Part shown: piece by piece, positions 1 through 12,534 of the stretch
How the letters are laid out: every line of letters starts with the position of its first letter
Numbering within the stretch: position 1 is the first letter of the stretch
Assembly (NCBI RefSeq): GCF_027887165.1
Contig: NC_077231.1
Span: 191,656,834-191,720,833, forward strand
Source of the DNA: Monodelphis domestica
Lineage: Eukaryota > Chordata > Mammalia > Didelphimorphia > Didelphidae
Direction: 5' to 3'
DNA length: 64,000 nt
Made by a program: the position numbers and the translations under genes
Notes under the pieces: model-generated
Told to the model about the DNA's origin: nothing
What the model saw: the letters and a program-made list of their open reading frames with translations, nothing else
The model's database searches: none

Positions 1-480
1 ACCTTTTATGGAGTTTAATTACAAACAGGAGGAAGAAAGGTATTAGAGAGAGAGAGAGGGGGAAAGAGAGAAAGAAAGGGGAGAGAAGGGAATAGGGCTT
101 AAATACCCCTTCTGTTTAGGCTGGGCCACAGGGCCCAAGCCCTTAGATAGCTGAGGCAAAGAAAAGAGATCAGTCCCTATCACTCACGTGACCAAAATGG
201 AGAAACAGTCTCAGGGGCCTCCACCTCCAGCTTCCTTCAGAGCAAACTTCTCAAAGCACCACCTCTCAGAGCAAAAACCTCTCCAACCAACCACCCCTCA
301 GTCCTCAGACCCCTCTATCTTTAAGGAAACTATCCAAGTTCCCTCCCCTCAGTTTTCACATCCACCAATCACTGTCCATGTCTTCCCTGTGCCAATGGTG
401 GCTCTAGCTTAACCCAGGACCGCACAGAGGTCTGTGGCTTTGCACATGTATGTTGAAGGTCATATTCTCAAATAATTAAA
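1..480 (-). repeat. Possible LTR-derived sequence
   Basis: Purine-rich left end (GAGA run near 43-90), then C-rich sequence with several CCTC/CCAACC clusters and no coding potential. The composition, and a TTTAATTACAAACAGG start that reads like an antisense polyadenylation region, resemble marsupial endogenous-retrovirus LTRs. There is no matching partner LTR in the window and no target-site duplication, so this is a weak assignment. The open frame at 188-412 is proline/serine-rich low complexity, not a gene. Confidence 0.25.
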
Positions 481-1235
481 TCTTGATCCTTTGCTGCAGC
501 CCTTCCTAAATCCTGTTAGGACTGAGTGGGGTGGAAATTGTAATTTCCAAGACCTGGTTCTGTAATTCCAAGTATCTCTATTGTATCAATTCTAAAATCA
601 ATCATGACTCAAATAACTTCCTGTTTTATGCTTAAGCATAGGTCAAAGCCCTTTCCATTGTTCAGCAAAATGTTTCTGTCCTAAAGTAATCTTAAGAATG
701 GAGGAGGAGGAACCTCCCATGCCAATGGGGTTCACATTCCAATAGAGTTCCCACTATCAATAGGAAATTTTTCAAGTATGAAATTTCCCAATGGTGAAAT
801 TTCCAACATTTATAAGTCTAAGGAATTTTAAGGTTTACACTACTGATGCTCATTCTGCCTCCAGAGGCATGATCTCTGAGAGCTACAAAGTTTGCCATTG
901 CAGTCTCCCTCTGCTCACTTCATTCCTATCCCCCTGCTGTTGCTATAGCTTTAAAGAAATATCATTGCTCTTCTAGAATGAGATCACACAAGATCAATAT
1001 GCCTCAGGAATTATCAGCATGTTCTTAACTCTATGGTTAAGCAGCCTCATAACTCTATCTCTCTGGTTTATCGAAGGATATTTCAGGGAGTTATATGACT
1101 TTTATTTTGATCCCTTTCAATATAAGGACCTAAGCCCTGAATTCTACTAGAGTTCATGAATTCCTTTCATTTCTTCTCACCTGTGTATATAAGACCCCAT
1201 CACCGCCACCAAAATCAATAATAATATCATAATAA
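481..1235. other. Unassigned intergenic sequence
   Basis: No gene, RNA gene or repeat family recognised. It could be a continuation of the LTR-like sequence on its left. Confidence 0.4.
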
Positions 1236-2485
1236 GTGTCTAGGGCTAGATGCATCCATCATCTTCCATACTTTGGAATTATGGTTAGTCACTGCATAAA
1301 TCAGTTCTTATGTATTTTGAAAGTGTTTTCTTTTCAGGGTTGATATTGTATAAATAGTTTTTCCTGGTTCTGATCAATTCACTATGCAGAAGTTCAAAAA
1401 GTCTTACTAAGTTTCTCTGAAACCATCTCTTTTATTCTTTTTGTTTGTTTTTATAGCACAGTTACCTTGTGATACCATAACTTATTCTCCCATTTATCAG
1501 TGAATGAACACTCCCTTATTTTCTAGTCTTTTACTCTCGTAAAAGGAGTTGCTATAAATATTTTTGTCTGTAAATATATATCATTTTTCCTTTTGAGCTT
1601 TTTGGGAGGATAGGTCTAATAGTGGAATTGTTGAGTCAAAAGATATGTAGTTAGCTTTTGGGACATAGTTCCAAATTGCTTTCCAGAATGATGGTCCAAT
1701 CACAACTCCATTCATATTACATTAATATGCCTGTTTTCTTAAAGTCTTTCCAACATTAGGCATTTTCATTTTTTGGTTTTGTTGATCTTATCAATTATGC
1801 ATGAGGCAGAATCTCATTGCTTTAATTTGTAATTTTCTAATTTTTAGTGATTTGGAACATTTTTTCATATGACTATTGATAATTGGAATTCATTTGAAAA
1901 TTACTTGCTCATATCCTTTGACCATTTATCAATTTGGGAATGACATAAATTGGAATTAATTTCATTCATATCTTTGAAAATGGACTATTAGAAAAATTTG
2001 CTGCAAAGATTTTTCCCACTTAACTATTTCCTTTCTAATTTTAAATGTATTCATTTTGTTTATGCAAAACCTTTAAAATTTGCCTTCTAGGAGTCTTACT
2101 ACCCTTTTTCTAATCATGCTCTTTCCCCTAACCCTAGAGTTGAAAAGTAATTTCTTCTTTGCTCCTCTAATTTTATTATTATAATTTCTTTTATATTTGA
2201 GTCAATTATCCATTTCAAGTTTACATTGCTATGTACTATAAGTTGCTTGTCTAAACCCAATTTCTTCCTGAATATTTTATGCATACGTATACATATGTGT
2301 TTTTACTAATTATTTTTAAAAGGTGAATACTTACTCTATCAGTAAATTTATATTTATTGAACATCATGATATTGTTTACTTGCTTTTGTATAATACATAC
2401 TTAATCTGTTCAATGTATTGCCCTCTCTATTAAAATGTGCCAATTACATATAAAGACAATTTTTAACATACATTTAAAAATGTTG
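1236..2485 (-). mobile_element. Old L1 3' region, antisense
   Basis: Read left to right it follows the antisense order of the marsupial L1 3' region: CCTGGTTCTGATCAATTCAC, then the block around TTCCAAATTGCTTTCCAGAATG, then ATATCCTTTGACCATTTATC. The same blocks recur at 2486-3420, 23746-24500 and 32840-34420. Heavily diverged, no surviving reading frame. Confidence 0.65.
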
Positions 2486-3420
2486 AATTTTAAATTCTCT
2501 TTCTACCTGGCTTCCTCATTGAAAAGGCAAGCACTTTGATATAGGTTATATATGTGTGATCATATAAAATACAATTCATATTAGTCATGCTTTGAAAGAA
2601 AACATGGGAGGGGAAGAACAAAGAAAAATAAAATTTTTAAAAGTATGCTTTTCTGTGCATTCAGTCCCATCAGTTCTTTCTTTGGAATTGGCTAGTGTTT
2701 TTTTTTTATTGTTTTTTTATCATAAGTCCTTTGGAATTGTCTTGGATCATTGTATTGCTTAGAATAGTTGTCACTCACAGTTGATCAGCATACTTTATTG
2801 CTGTTACTATATACTGTTCTACTGGTCCACTCATTTTCACTCTGTATCCGTTCCTACAAATGTTTCTAGGTTTTTCTGAAAGCACCCATTCATCATTTCA
2901 TATAGCACAATAGTATTCCATCATAATCATGTACCACAACTTGTTTAGCCATTCCCCAATTGATGAGTATCCCCTCAATTTCTAATTCTTTGCCATCACC
3001 AAAGAGCAAAAATAATATTTTTGGTAGACAGGTCATTTTCTTTAAAAAATCTCTTTGAGATATAGAACTAGTAGTGGTGTTGCTGAGTCAATGGTATACA
3101 CAGTTCTATAGCCATTAGGGCATATTTCCAAATTGTTCTCTAGAATGGCTGGATGAGTTCGCAACTCCATCAATAGTACACTGTGTCCCAATTTTCCCAT
3201 ATGCCCTCCAACATTTATCATTTTCTTTTTTTCTCATATTAACAAATCTGATAGGTGTGAGGTGGTACCTCAGGGCTTTAAAAAGTGTTTTTCTCTAATC
3301 AGTACTAGTTTAAAGCACTTTTTTTCATATGCCTATAGAGAGGTTCGATTTTTTTTCATCTTAAAACTGACTCTTCATGTGCTTTGAACATTTAGTTTGT
3401 ATAAATTTGACTGCTTTCTA
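2486..3420 (-). mobile_element. L1 3' region, antisense
   Basis: A second antisense L1 3' end starts immediately after the first. It restarts with the 3' UTR segment (CATCAGTTCTTTCTTTGGAA), runs through TAGTATTCCATCATAATCAT and TTAGCCATTCCCCAATTGAT, and reaches AATCTGATAGGTGTGAGGTG. This is the order seen in the better preserved copy at 23746-24500. Two L1 3' ends in tandem and in the same orientation suggest independent insertions or insertion of one into the tail of the other. Confidence 0.75.
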
Positions 3421-4679
3421 TAACTCTCTATTTTGTAAACACCAGGTTATTTGTTACTTCTTTGTAGTATAATATTTGAATTTTCTCATAAGCTTAAAGG
3501 TCTGCAAATCTCAACTAATGCTCTGCTACAATTAACTTTGAAACAGTAAGTGTAATGCTTCCTGGTAGAAATGTTGCTATTTGGTTCATACTGACTATTT
3601 CCCTCTATTTGTGCATGTTACTCTAAACAGTATTTCCTTATTTTCTTTCTGTCACCTGCCCCCATAATCTAATAACTTTTGTCATGTGATAATTCCATTA
3701 AGATCAAATGAAATTCCTGTTTCAATCAAAGTACATGTCTCCAGTTCTTTTAATAATGTACTACAACTTTCTGCTCACCTTGGAAAACTGTACAGTTGGC
3801 CAATACATTTGATGCAAAAGCTTTCAAAACTCTATGATTGCTCAATCAGGATTGAATGATTGCCCTAGTTAGCACATTCTTTTGCTTGCCTCATATAAAA
3901 TGCAAGTCAGTATAATAAAGTATAATTGACAGAAGCTATCAAAATGCATTTTCAGCAAATGGTGTGACCTTCTTACAAAAGTTTACTTTTGCTAATCTCT
4001 TTGCTATTTCTAAGCTACTAAATTCTTAACAATCACAAAATCCTATAATCAGCAGGTAGTTTGCTGTCCAAAATTCTAGCAATAATTAGGACTGGGTGTA
4101 ACACATTCACTAATCAAGTAATACAGCATTGCTATTTGATTCATCTCTAATTGTTTATAAAACAAAGGGTTATATAACAAGCCCTAATGTCCCACAAGAT
4201 ATTTCTTTCTAAAAATGCATTCTATTTGCTAGATAAAAAGTAGGTGAGACGACTTGAAAATAATACTGCCCTTTTTCACATTTTCACATAATATCATGTT
4301 CTCTTTCATATGATGTTCAATAGAAACTTTGGACCTGAGAAAATTAGCACAACATTGATTAGATCAAGAAAAGTCATACCATGCCCTCGTCTCTTTTATG
4401 AAAATTATATTTGAACATATATTTCCCCAAAATTTAAAAATTTAAATTTAACAACAAATTTGAGATGGTGATTCTCAGTATATTCTGCCCCCTTTTTTGC
4501 CACTCTGTGGCCATGACTACTAAATGGGAAGGAGGGCACAACACACTAGAGACTGTTGGCATTTATTTTTCATTTTATGAGGTAGGATGGACAAAAAAAT
4601 CATTATTTCATTGGCAACCAAATCAACCTTCTTACAGTAATGATGTTTGCCTTGAAACATAAAAAAATTTTTGAACTCC
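3421..4679. other. Unassigned intergenic sequence
   Basis: About 1.2 kb of AT-rich DNA without recognisable repeat, tRNA or coding signature. Short open frames here lack codon bias or family motifs. Confidence 0.5.
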
Positions 4680-5020
4680 CCAAATTGCAGATGATCCAAT
4701 AGGCAACGGAAAGATGCATAATGGGCATAAATGGGCTGCAGCATAATAGTGAATCCTCCACAAGAATTGTTATCAGGGCTATGATCCAGGAAATTTGTGA
4801 TTGGAAAACTGGGAAACTAGATAAGGTAGCAAGAATGAGGTATGCATTGGTATCCCATGAAATAACCAGAGACACTAAAGAAGACCTTCAGCTTATTGGG
4901 ATGGAGGATTTAGGAGAAAACCTGATCAAGAATCACATAGGAGAAAGTGTGAATGAGATGTGATTTTCACTATGAGAGGGCACATTATATTGATATGAAC
5001 ACAGATCCTTAAAATTATTG
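4680..5020 (+). mobile_element. RTE-clade LINE fragment (reverse transcriptase C-terminus)
   Basis: Translation from about 4690 gives an ATERCIMGINGLQH-like stretch, then IRAMIQEICDWKTGKLDKVARMR, an HEITRDTKED segment and a GENLIKNHIGESVNEM end before a stop at 4961-4963. The spacing resembles the C-terminus of RTE reverse transcriptases: an RAMERR-type motif, then a K-x-x-W-A-G-H-V-A-R-M-like motif, then W-x-P-R-D. Several signature residues are lost (WAGHV became KLDKV), so it is a fossil although 80 codons remain open. Assignment is by motif order and recollection. Confidence 0.5.
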
Positions 5021-5039
5021 ACAAATAGAAATAAAAATT

Positions 5040-5237
5040 TAGAGAGAATATCTCTAATGGCATCTTTATTTTTAAAAGGAATATTTCTGGTTTTTCACTG
5101 TTTATTTTTTTAAAGCAGTAATATCACTACTATAATAATTATTATATTATTAATTCAATATTTTAGACAAATAAATCAATATTTTAATGATACATTATTT
5201 TAAAATAATAATGTATTCATTTGTAAATTGCTTTAGC
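5040..5237. other. AT-rich low-complexity stretch
   Basis: TTTTAAAATAATAATG-type sequence with no other signal. Confidence 0.5.
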
Positions 5238-5705
5238 ATGATTCTTTTCTCACAACAATCCAATGGAGTAAGGAGAGCAGGTATTTTTTCTCCCTTTTTA
5301 CAAATGAGAAAACAGAGGCTTAAGGGACTTTCTGAAAGTCAAACATTGATTGTCCTTCATTTTTGAAGACCAATGAAATCATGGGATTGTGCCTTGACTT
5401 GCTCATGAACTGAATATAAGTGAGACAGAATTGTATAGTTGTTAGCCTCACTCCTTCAGTCATTGAAGTCCAGAATCAAGACAAAAGTCAAGATGATTAG
5501 TGAAGGCCTGTGACGCAATGGATGATCTTGATGTCTTCAATGTCTGACTAAGACCTAAGTGCTCCACAATACCTGTTCCAGTTGCCTTAGTGGCCATTAG
5601 AGCAAATTGTTCTGATATGCCTATTCAAGGGGAAGTAACCTAGCTTAGAAGTAGGAGTCAGCAACTGAACCCAAATCTGTTGCTTCACACACTGCCTCCT
5701 TTAGA
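5238..5705 (-). repeat. MIR-type SINE, antisense, split by another SINE
   Basis: The left part (5238-5345) shows the antisense MIR block AAATGAGAAAACAGAGGCTT. The right part (5630-5705) continues the same element with AACTGAACCCAAATCTGTTG and CTGCCTCC. The two halves are separated by an unrelated SINE, so the MIR is the older insertion. Confidence 0.6.
5346..5628 (+). repeat. Marsupial SINE nested in MIR
   Basis: Starts TTGTCCTTCATTTTTGAAGA and continues with CATGGGATTGTGCCTTGACT, GTGAGACAGAATTGT and AGTCCAGAATCAAGACAAAA. This matches a widespread marsupial SINE that I recall beginning TTGTCCTTCGTTCTTGAAGA. It lies between the halves of an antisense MIR. I do not give a family name because I am not certain of it. 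Confidence 0.55.
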
Positions 5706-5925
5706 ATAGAGAACACCATAAACATAGTATTACTTTTTAAATTTACATTTCTATATTCAAGAAAATAGTGACATCTATTGTAGACCTCATTGTAGAAGCA
5801 AATTATGACCAGCTTCATGACCACTGTAAGATATCTAATGCTTTTTCTAGATTTAAATAATAATAATTATCATTTTGAATATGTCTAGTTTCAAGGCTTA
5901 GTTGTATAAAATTTAAATCAATATT

Positions 5926-6250
5926 AATAACTCCAAGTATTAATTTTATAAAGTTTATTAATAATCACATGAAGTCAAAGGAATAAAAAGGAAATAGAAG
6001 TAGAAAAACCTAATTACCTAACAAAAATAAGATCATGTGAGTAAGTTCTCCTGCTTGGCTCAAAGCAGGGGAAGATCAGGGGAAAGAGAGAGAGAGGGTG
6101 GAGCTACACTCACAACTTTATCTCCAACATGTAAGGATGTAATGTGAGAAGGAAGATGGGAAGCTGGGAAAGAGAGTTTTGGGGAGCAAAGTTCTAATTA
6201 TATAGTTGTTTGAAAGGCTTCATTTTAATTTCAAAGCACTTTTAAACTTA
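5926..6250 (-). repeat. Possible LTR-derived sequence
   Basis: TTTATAAAGTTTATTAATAA at the left end looks like an antisense polyadenylation region. It is followed by a purine-rich body (GGGGAAAGAGAGAGAGAGGG) as in several marsupial ERV LTRs. No paired LTR or retroviral gene is present nearby. Confidence 0.25.
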
Positions 6251-6850
6251 TTCACATTCACGGAAGGTATAAGCCTGCCACCTGGCATTTTGTGAGTGAG
6301 CTACCTTGAAAGACAACTTGAAATGACAACTTGTCAAATGGTCGGATGGAGGACACAATGAATTTTTGTGGAGTTATAATCCCATAATTATATTAGGATA
6401 TTCCTGGATGTTTTCTGACCATTATTATGTGAATAACAAATGTAAAGACACATGTTTCCTGCTAAGAGCCCAAATGCTCTGCATATATCTACCAAGAGGG
6501 AAAATATAGCATAGGCACATAGAACTATGTATGTGGTTATGACTAAAGTCCAGCTAATAACTGATTCTGTAGCCAAAAAAATACAAAAATTACAAACTCC
6601 TTTAGGACAGGATCCCCATCTCATGCTTCTTTGTATCTGGCACAGATCTGTATCTGTGTCTGTAGGGTCTTAAATGTAGGATCAACAGTTATTGATTAGG
6701 TTTAATTTGATTATGTCCCTGCTGATACTTTAATTTTCAAGCTAACAGCTCATGTAAACTGGTGAGAGAGGCAATGATGTGTCCAACCAATAAGGAGGGA
6801 AATCATGCTGCTTTTTTTTTTATATTTTGATTACTTTGTTTGGATGTTCC
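6251..6850. other. Unassigned intergenic sequence
   Basis: No recognisable gene or repeat; the 78-codon minus-strand frame at 6388-6624 has no family features. Confidence 0.5.
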
Positions 6851-6851
6851 A

Positions 6852-6992
6852 AAGAGCAATTACTGAGAGGCAAGATGGTACACTGGAGAGAGAGCTGATC
6901 CTAAAACCAAAATGTGGGTGGTTCAAATTCCCCCTCTGTCACATGTTGGCTTTAAGTTCTTGGGTAAGTCATTTAGCCTCAGTGCTGTAAGC
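6852..6992 (+). repeat. tRNA-derived SINE fragment
   Basis: GGTACACTGGAGAGAGAGCT followed by GGTTCAAATTCCCCCTCTG (B-box) and CTTGGGTAAGTCATTTAGCC, in the order of the marsupial tRNA/MIR-core SINEs. It ends abruptly where the next SINE begins. Confidence 0.55.
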
Positions 6993-7004
6993 AACCCTAC
7001 AACA

Positions 7005-7190
7005 GTAAACTAGAGCCAGCCCTGGCATCGGGAGGATTTGGGTTCAAATGTAGTCTCAGATACTTCCTAATTGTGTGACTCTGGGTAAGTCACTTAATCC
7101 TGACTGTCTAGTCTTTACCACTCTTCTGCCTTGGAACTGATACTTAGTATTGATTTTAAGAGAGAAGGTAAGGGTTGCCAAAAATAATAC
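7005..7190 (+). repeat. Marsupial tRNA-derived SINE
   Basis: Complete order visible: GGGTTCAAATGTAGTCTCAG (B-box), TTGTGTGACTCTGGGTAAGT (core), CTCTTCTGCCTTGGAACTGA and AGAGAGAAGGTAAGGGTTG (3' end). It matches the better preserved copies at 20840-21045 and 43765-43975. Confidence 0.85.
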
Positions 7191-7267
7191 ATCGGTAGAT
7201 TAAGTTTACTTAGTCAAAAGTTTCCTAAAACAATTAAATAAGAGGTCCAACAGCTATCCCCATTTGC

Positions 7268-7456
7268 AATTTTTTAAATCCTTACTTTCTTATTATCAAT
7301 TCTAATGCAGAAGAGCAACAGAACCTAGTTAATCAGGGTTAAATGACTTGCCCAGGTTTGCACAGCTAGAAAGTGTCTAAGACCAGATTTGAACCCGGTT
7401 CTTCCCAACTCCAGATGTGGCTCTCTATCCATTGTAATACCTAGCTGCCCCTTCCA
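7268..7456 (-). repeat. Marsupial tRNA-derived SINE, antisense
   Basis: Reverse-complement order of the same family: ATGACTTGCCCAGGTTTGCA, CACAGCTAGAAAGTGTCTAA, GACCAGATTTGAACCCGGTT, then CTAGCTGCCCC at the SINE 5' end. It lies about 80 bp from a copy in the opposite orientation. Confidence 0.85.
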
Positions 7457-8224
7457 TTTACAATTGAATGAATGAACCTTTGAGGTAAGGACAAAAATAA
7501 CCTTGAGAAAAAATTGATAATGGATTTTCTAAGGACACAAGATTTGCAGTGGGCAGACTATCCTGTAGACAACATCAAATATAAGGAGGCAGACCTATTT
7601 TGCACCCATTATGCCAATTGTAGGGTGACATGCCCTCAAAGAGAATACTATTATGCCAAAGAGAGGACTATGCCAGCTTGGTTATTAATAGGCTTTATTA
7701 GAATTAATTAGGCTAATTGGGGAAGTTTACTCATATGAGGTCAGTTATTCTGGGTGGCATCAGACAAAGCAAAACAGATCCCCCCACTAAACCCAGGTCA
7801 GACCAGATAATATATAGAAATAGAACAAAGAAGATAGTGACATGGATCATATACAAGTTTTTCCATGGGATAATGGGGTTTCTTTTGTAGTTTATATTTA
7901 TTCAAAGTAATTTAAATTCTCTGTGAAGTGATGTCATGTTCCCAGCCTTGGCTCTTTATATTAGAAAAATTAACTAAAGATATTGACTTATGTTAGTACC
8001 AAATCCTGGATTTTTATATGCTATATTCAAGAAGATGTAAAATTGTAAATATTAAAACTTTTAAAGTAAAAAAGTCATATATTAGCATAATAATAATTCA
8101 TCATAATAATGTATATGCCTATAACCAAATACAACAGAACAGACTATGATAATAGTAACATATATTTAGAGTAATATATAAATATAATATATAAACACAA
8201 TATATGATATAATACTATACAAAA
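7457..8224. other. Unassigned sequence with AT-rich right end
   Basis: No gene or repeat recognised to about 8050. From 8060 to 8224 it is nearly pure AT (ATATATAAATATAATATATA-like). Confidence 0.5.
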
Positions 8225-8775
8225 GTAATAACATCTTACTCTGCTCAAGAAGCTTCAGTGGCTTGCTATTCAAGCTAGGATAAAATTCAAATTTCTCTAA
8301 ATTTTTTATCAAAGCTCTTCATAATATGACTTCAACCTATCTTTTTAGATTGGCTTCATACTCCTAAAATATTCTGTATTTAAGACAAGTTGCTCTACTT
8401 GTTGTTTTTCACATATGACATTCTATTTCTTGAATTACTGCCTTTGCAAAAGCTCTCACCCTATCTGGAATATTCTTTTCACTTTCACCTCTTGGAAATT
8501 CCTAATTCTCTTCATGACTCAAATCAATGGTCATCTTTTGCATGAAGCCTTTCTTTATTCTTCCAGTTGTTCGTATTATCTCCTCACTAAGGAATTACAT
8601 TTGCTCCATGTATATTCTGAATTTCATTTTCTATATAACTATCATTTTATCTCAGTAGGCTGCAAACTTCTTGAGAACAAGCACTGTCTTTTTTTTGTCT
8701 TGTATCTCCAGCACCTTGCTGTTCTGGGTACATGGTAGGTACCAGTAAATATTTGTTGAATCAACAAGTGAATAG
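8225..8775 (+). repeat. L2 LINE 3' end
   Basis: A long L2 3' region: GCTTCAGTGGCTTGCTATTC, TCAAAGCTCTTCATAATATG, CTTGAGAACAAGCACTGTCT, then the terminal GTACATGGTAGGTACCAGTA and AATATTTGTTGAATCAAC. The reading frame here is L2-derived and broken. Confidence 0.85.
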
Positions 8776-9487
8776 TGCAAATGTACATATTGTTTTAGTG
8801 TTACAAATGACATTACATAGTTTGTATTAATTGATCCTCATGCAGTCCTCAGTAGTGGGGCTTTTTTGGATCCACCATTGCTAAGGGATCCCTCCATCCT
8901 CAAAGTTTTGCCACTTGAGTGTAAGATGTGAAACCAAAAACCAATAGTTCATTTCAGCTAGCTGCAACAGCCATTAGCACATAGGTGTTGAAACTCTTTC
9001 ATTCCCTGAGAGCTCTGCTAAGGGGAAAACTCACTCCAAACATCCTGGCAATGTTAGAGAAAGCGCTCTAGCCATCAGTCATTCACTGGGTCATCCACCC
9101 AGCTGAGCCTGTGGAGCATACTATTCCTGACTGAAGGGGTTAGCTAGAGCCTTCATTTGAGGATACAGGGACCTGAATAGATGCAATAGGACACATCCAA
9201 CTAGCTCTCATAGCTCCTCTTCCCTGAGTGCTTCCTATTCTCTGTAAAATGTTACTTACTTTCATTGAATCTCAGTTTTCTTATCTGAAAAAAGGTGCCA
9301 AAATACATGCATTGCCCATTTCCTGGGACTGTTGGGAGAAAAAAAAAATGGCTTCAAGGTACCAGGAGCTTTTGGTGGTAATAATTAGTGGCAGAAATGA
9401 TACTTTAACTCTAGTCTTGTGATACCAGTTTAAAAACTCTTCTTTCACAGTACTGTGCTACCATATCAAGAGATTACTACGTAATGG
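8776..9487. other. Mostly unassigned; MIR tail near 9240-9400
   Basis: ATTGAATCTCAGTTTTCTTA followed by GGGACTGTTGGGAG near 9262-9338 is the 3' part of a sense MIR. The remainder shows nothing recognisable. Confidence 0.45.
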
Positions 9488-9660
9488 GCAGTTAGATAAC
9501 ATAGTACATAGAGAGCCAAGCCTGGAGTTGAGAAGAATTGGGTTCATATCTGGCCTCAGACACTTCCTAGCTGTATAATCCTGGGCCAGCCACCTAACCC
9601 CCATTGCTTAGCCCCTAACACATTTCTGCCTTAGAACTTATAGTTAGTATTTATTCAAAG
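9488..9660 (+). repeat. Marsupial tRNA-derived SINE with microsatellite tail
   Basis: GGGCAGTTAGATAACATAGT, GGGTTCATATCTGGCCTCAG, CTGTATAATCCTGGGCCAGC and AAGTAGAAGGCAAAG are in family order. The 3' end runs directly into the GA array at 9661, so the array has apparently grown from the SINE tail. Confidence 0.8.
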
Positions 9661-10204
<544 letters not shown>

Positions 10205-10395
10205 TAGAATCATAGATTTAGAGCATGGAAGGCTGTACAGCCTATCTTTCTCATTTTATAGATGAGGAAGCTGAGGCTCAGAGAGGCTAAATGAATTTTC
10301 CAAGATTATACAACTAGTAAATATCACAAATGATATTTGAACTCAGGTCTTTTAGACTCCAGCATTCTATCAAGTATGCTACACTCTCTTTCTGC
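10205..10395 (-). repeat. MIR-type repeat, antisense
   Basis: ATTTTATAGATGAGGAAGCT, GAGGCTCAGAGAGGCTAAAT and TTTGAACTCAGGTCTTTTAG are the diagnostic antisense MIR blocks. Confidence 0.75.
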
Positions 10396-10539
10396 CCACC
10401 ACCAGCATCTTAACCTTATGATACTGAACCAGGACCCTACATTCTATATATCTAGTGAATTCTATTTAATTCTCTATCTCCTGTCCTGCCCAAGTACCTG
10501 GATTCAGATTTTAAATTCAATTCCACAAATGTTTTAGGA

Positions 10540-10795
10540 TCCAAATAATAATAGCTGACATTTGCATAGGTCTATAAATTTCACAAAGTAACTTACAGAC
10601 ATCATTTCTCTCAAACCTCCCAATGGGAAGGTGGTTCTGGAATTACTGTATCTATTTTTATAAGTGAGGAAATTGAGGTTCAGAGTCTTTAAATGGTTTG
10701 CCAAAAATATTTGACTAGTAAGTGTCTGAGGCAGGATTTGAATTCCATCTTGATGCCAAGGTTAGCACTCTATCCATTAGGTCACCTATCAGGTG
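10540..10795 (-). repeat. MIR, antisense, near full length
   Basis: Begins AATAATAATAGCTGACATTT, contains GTGAGGAAATTGAGGTTCAG, and ends GATTTGAATTCCATC with CACTCTATCCATTAGGTCAC. Confidence 0.85.
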
Positions 10796-11590
10796 CAAAG
10801 AATTATAGACTCAAAATATACCATAATGGAATATAATGTAGTTCTTACTCTTCTTACTCTTAAGAACATTATAGTCAAAAAGCTTTGGGAAGGGTTAGGA
10901 AGGAAATGAGAAAGGGGTTGCAACATGTGCAAAAATAAATATAATCCAGAGTATAGTATCCTTTTGGTCCCATACCCTATTCTCCTACCATAGACAATGA
11001 AGTCTTAAACAAAACTTATAGGACTCTGTCTTGGTTCCATCTCCTGTCTGGGGGATAATTCACATTTTTTCCCTACAATATCCCATCCTAGTTGGCCTAC
11101 TCCTACTTAACTTCTCCCATAGTCCCTTTTGTTTCCCCCTTTTCATAATGTTCTCTAACTATTTTATGTCTCCTATGTTCAAGAGATAGAGGCATCCTAG
11201 TGTAGTAGATAAAATGGAAAGAGGAAGACCGAGGTTCAAATTCTGTTTCTAACACTAGATGATATATCCTGGGCAAATTATTTACCTTCTTTGTGAATCA
11301 GGCATCTAACTAGGATTTATTTACTAAGTCATAGAAAGGTTGCATCTGCATCAGTAAAAAGAGCTCTCACATTGGGAGTTCCATATACAAGCAAAAAAAA
11401 ATCACAGGCCTTTTGCATATTCATATAAATTCAATATACAGAATTGAAACATTCACTGAACATTTATTGTATGTGGTAAGCAAAAGCTAAAAATTTTAGA
11501 AAAGGTCTTCATGGAGCTCATACACACACAGAAATAATAACTAATAGATATATACATTTTTCCAGTTATATTCCACTATATGTGATGCCA
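10796..11590. other. Mostly unassigned; SINE fragment at 11185-11290
   Basis: A partial sense SINE is visible: TAGTGTAGTAGATAAAATGG, CGAGGTTCAAATTCTGTTTC and CCTGGGCAAATTATTTACC. No other feature is recognised. Confidence 0.5.
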
Positions 11591-11591
11591 T

Positions 11592-11806
11592 TTGGCATTT
11601 TCTTGGCAGAGGTACTGAAATGGTTTGCCATATCCTTCTCTGGCTCATTTTACAGAGAAAGAAGCAGAGATAAACAGGGTTAAGTGACTAACCCAGGGTT
11701 TACTAGTTAGTAAATGTTTGAGGTCAGATTTGAACTAAGGAAGATGCCTTTCTGACTCCAGTTCCAGCAACTCAATCCACCGAGCCTCTGAGGTTGGGTT
11801 ATTAGT
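11592..11806 (-). repeat. Marsupial SINE with MIR-like core, antisense
   Basis: ATTTTCTTGGCAGAGGTACT, GAAATGGTTTGCCATATCC, GGGTTAAGTGACTAACCCAG and AGGTCAGATTTGAACTAAGG. Copies in the same orientation at 15060, 27395 and 62100 share the order. Confidence 0.85.
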
Positions 11807-12534
11807 CTAGAAAGAGCATGAAGGATAGATTGCATAGGGAAAGAGTGAAGACAGGGCATTATGCCACCTTTATGAGGAACATATTCTCTCTTACTATTCT
11901 CCAAACCAAAATACATCCACAGGGGATATCTGAAAACAGCATCCTCTAAAATAGCTTCTCTGATGAACATTGAATGGACCTGGGATAATTCATGTCCTGC
12001 TGTTGTGCCCTACTTGCATTAAAAGTAAAAGGAGGACATTGGACCAGATGACTGAAAGGTTCCTTCTAGTTCAAGGTTTTATAATATCATACGCAATTCT
12101 AACACATGAGTAGGTGCTCCACAAAATATGTTTGCATAATTTTGCATTCTTATTTTTCATACCCTTCAAGGTTAAGACCATATATTATCCCTTAAGTTCT
12201 AGAATACTTTCTGAATTGTTCCATACACAAAGCCACACACCCAGGGGAGAGATTGGTGGCATTTTGACATTAACATACTGTTTCCTAGAGATGCCAAAGT
12301 ATTCCCATAGGACTTTGTTAGGGGTATTGGATGCTCCTAATTTTGCAACTAACTCCAAATATTTCCACCAATTGAAGAGCTAAGGTAGAAAAAGAAATTA
12401 CTCATAGTTCCCATTAAAATAAAATAAAATTCAGATTCCTAGTCAGTTTTTTAAAGGAATCAAAGACTTCTCCAACCCTTCTTTTAGCAGTAAGGATTGG
12501 ATCAGGGATGCACTGGAGGGTATCCTTAAAGCAT
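11807..12534. other. Unassigned intergenic sequence
   Basis: No gene, RNA gene or repeat signature that I can support. Confidence 0.45.

Noticed and set aside
4721..4963. 80-codon frame as a novel small protein
   Set aside because: Upstream codons continue the same RTE-like homology without a start, so it is better explained as a LINE fossil.
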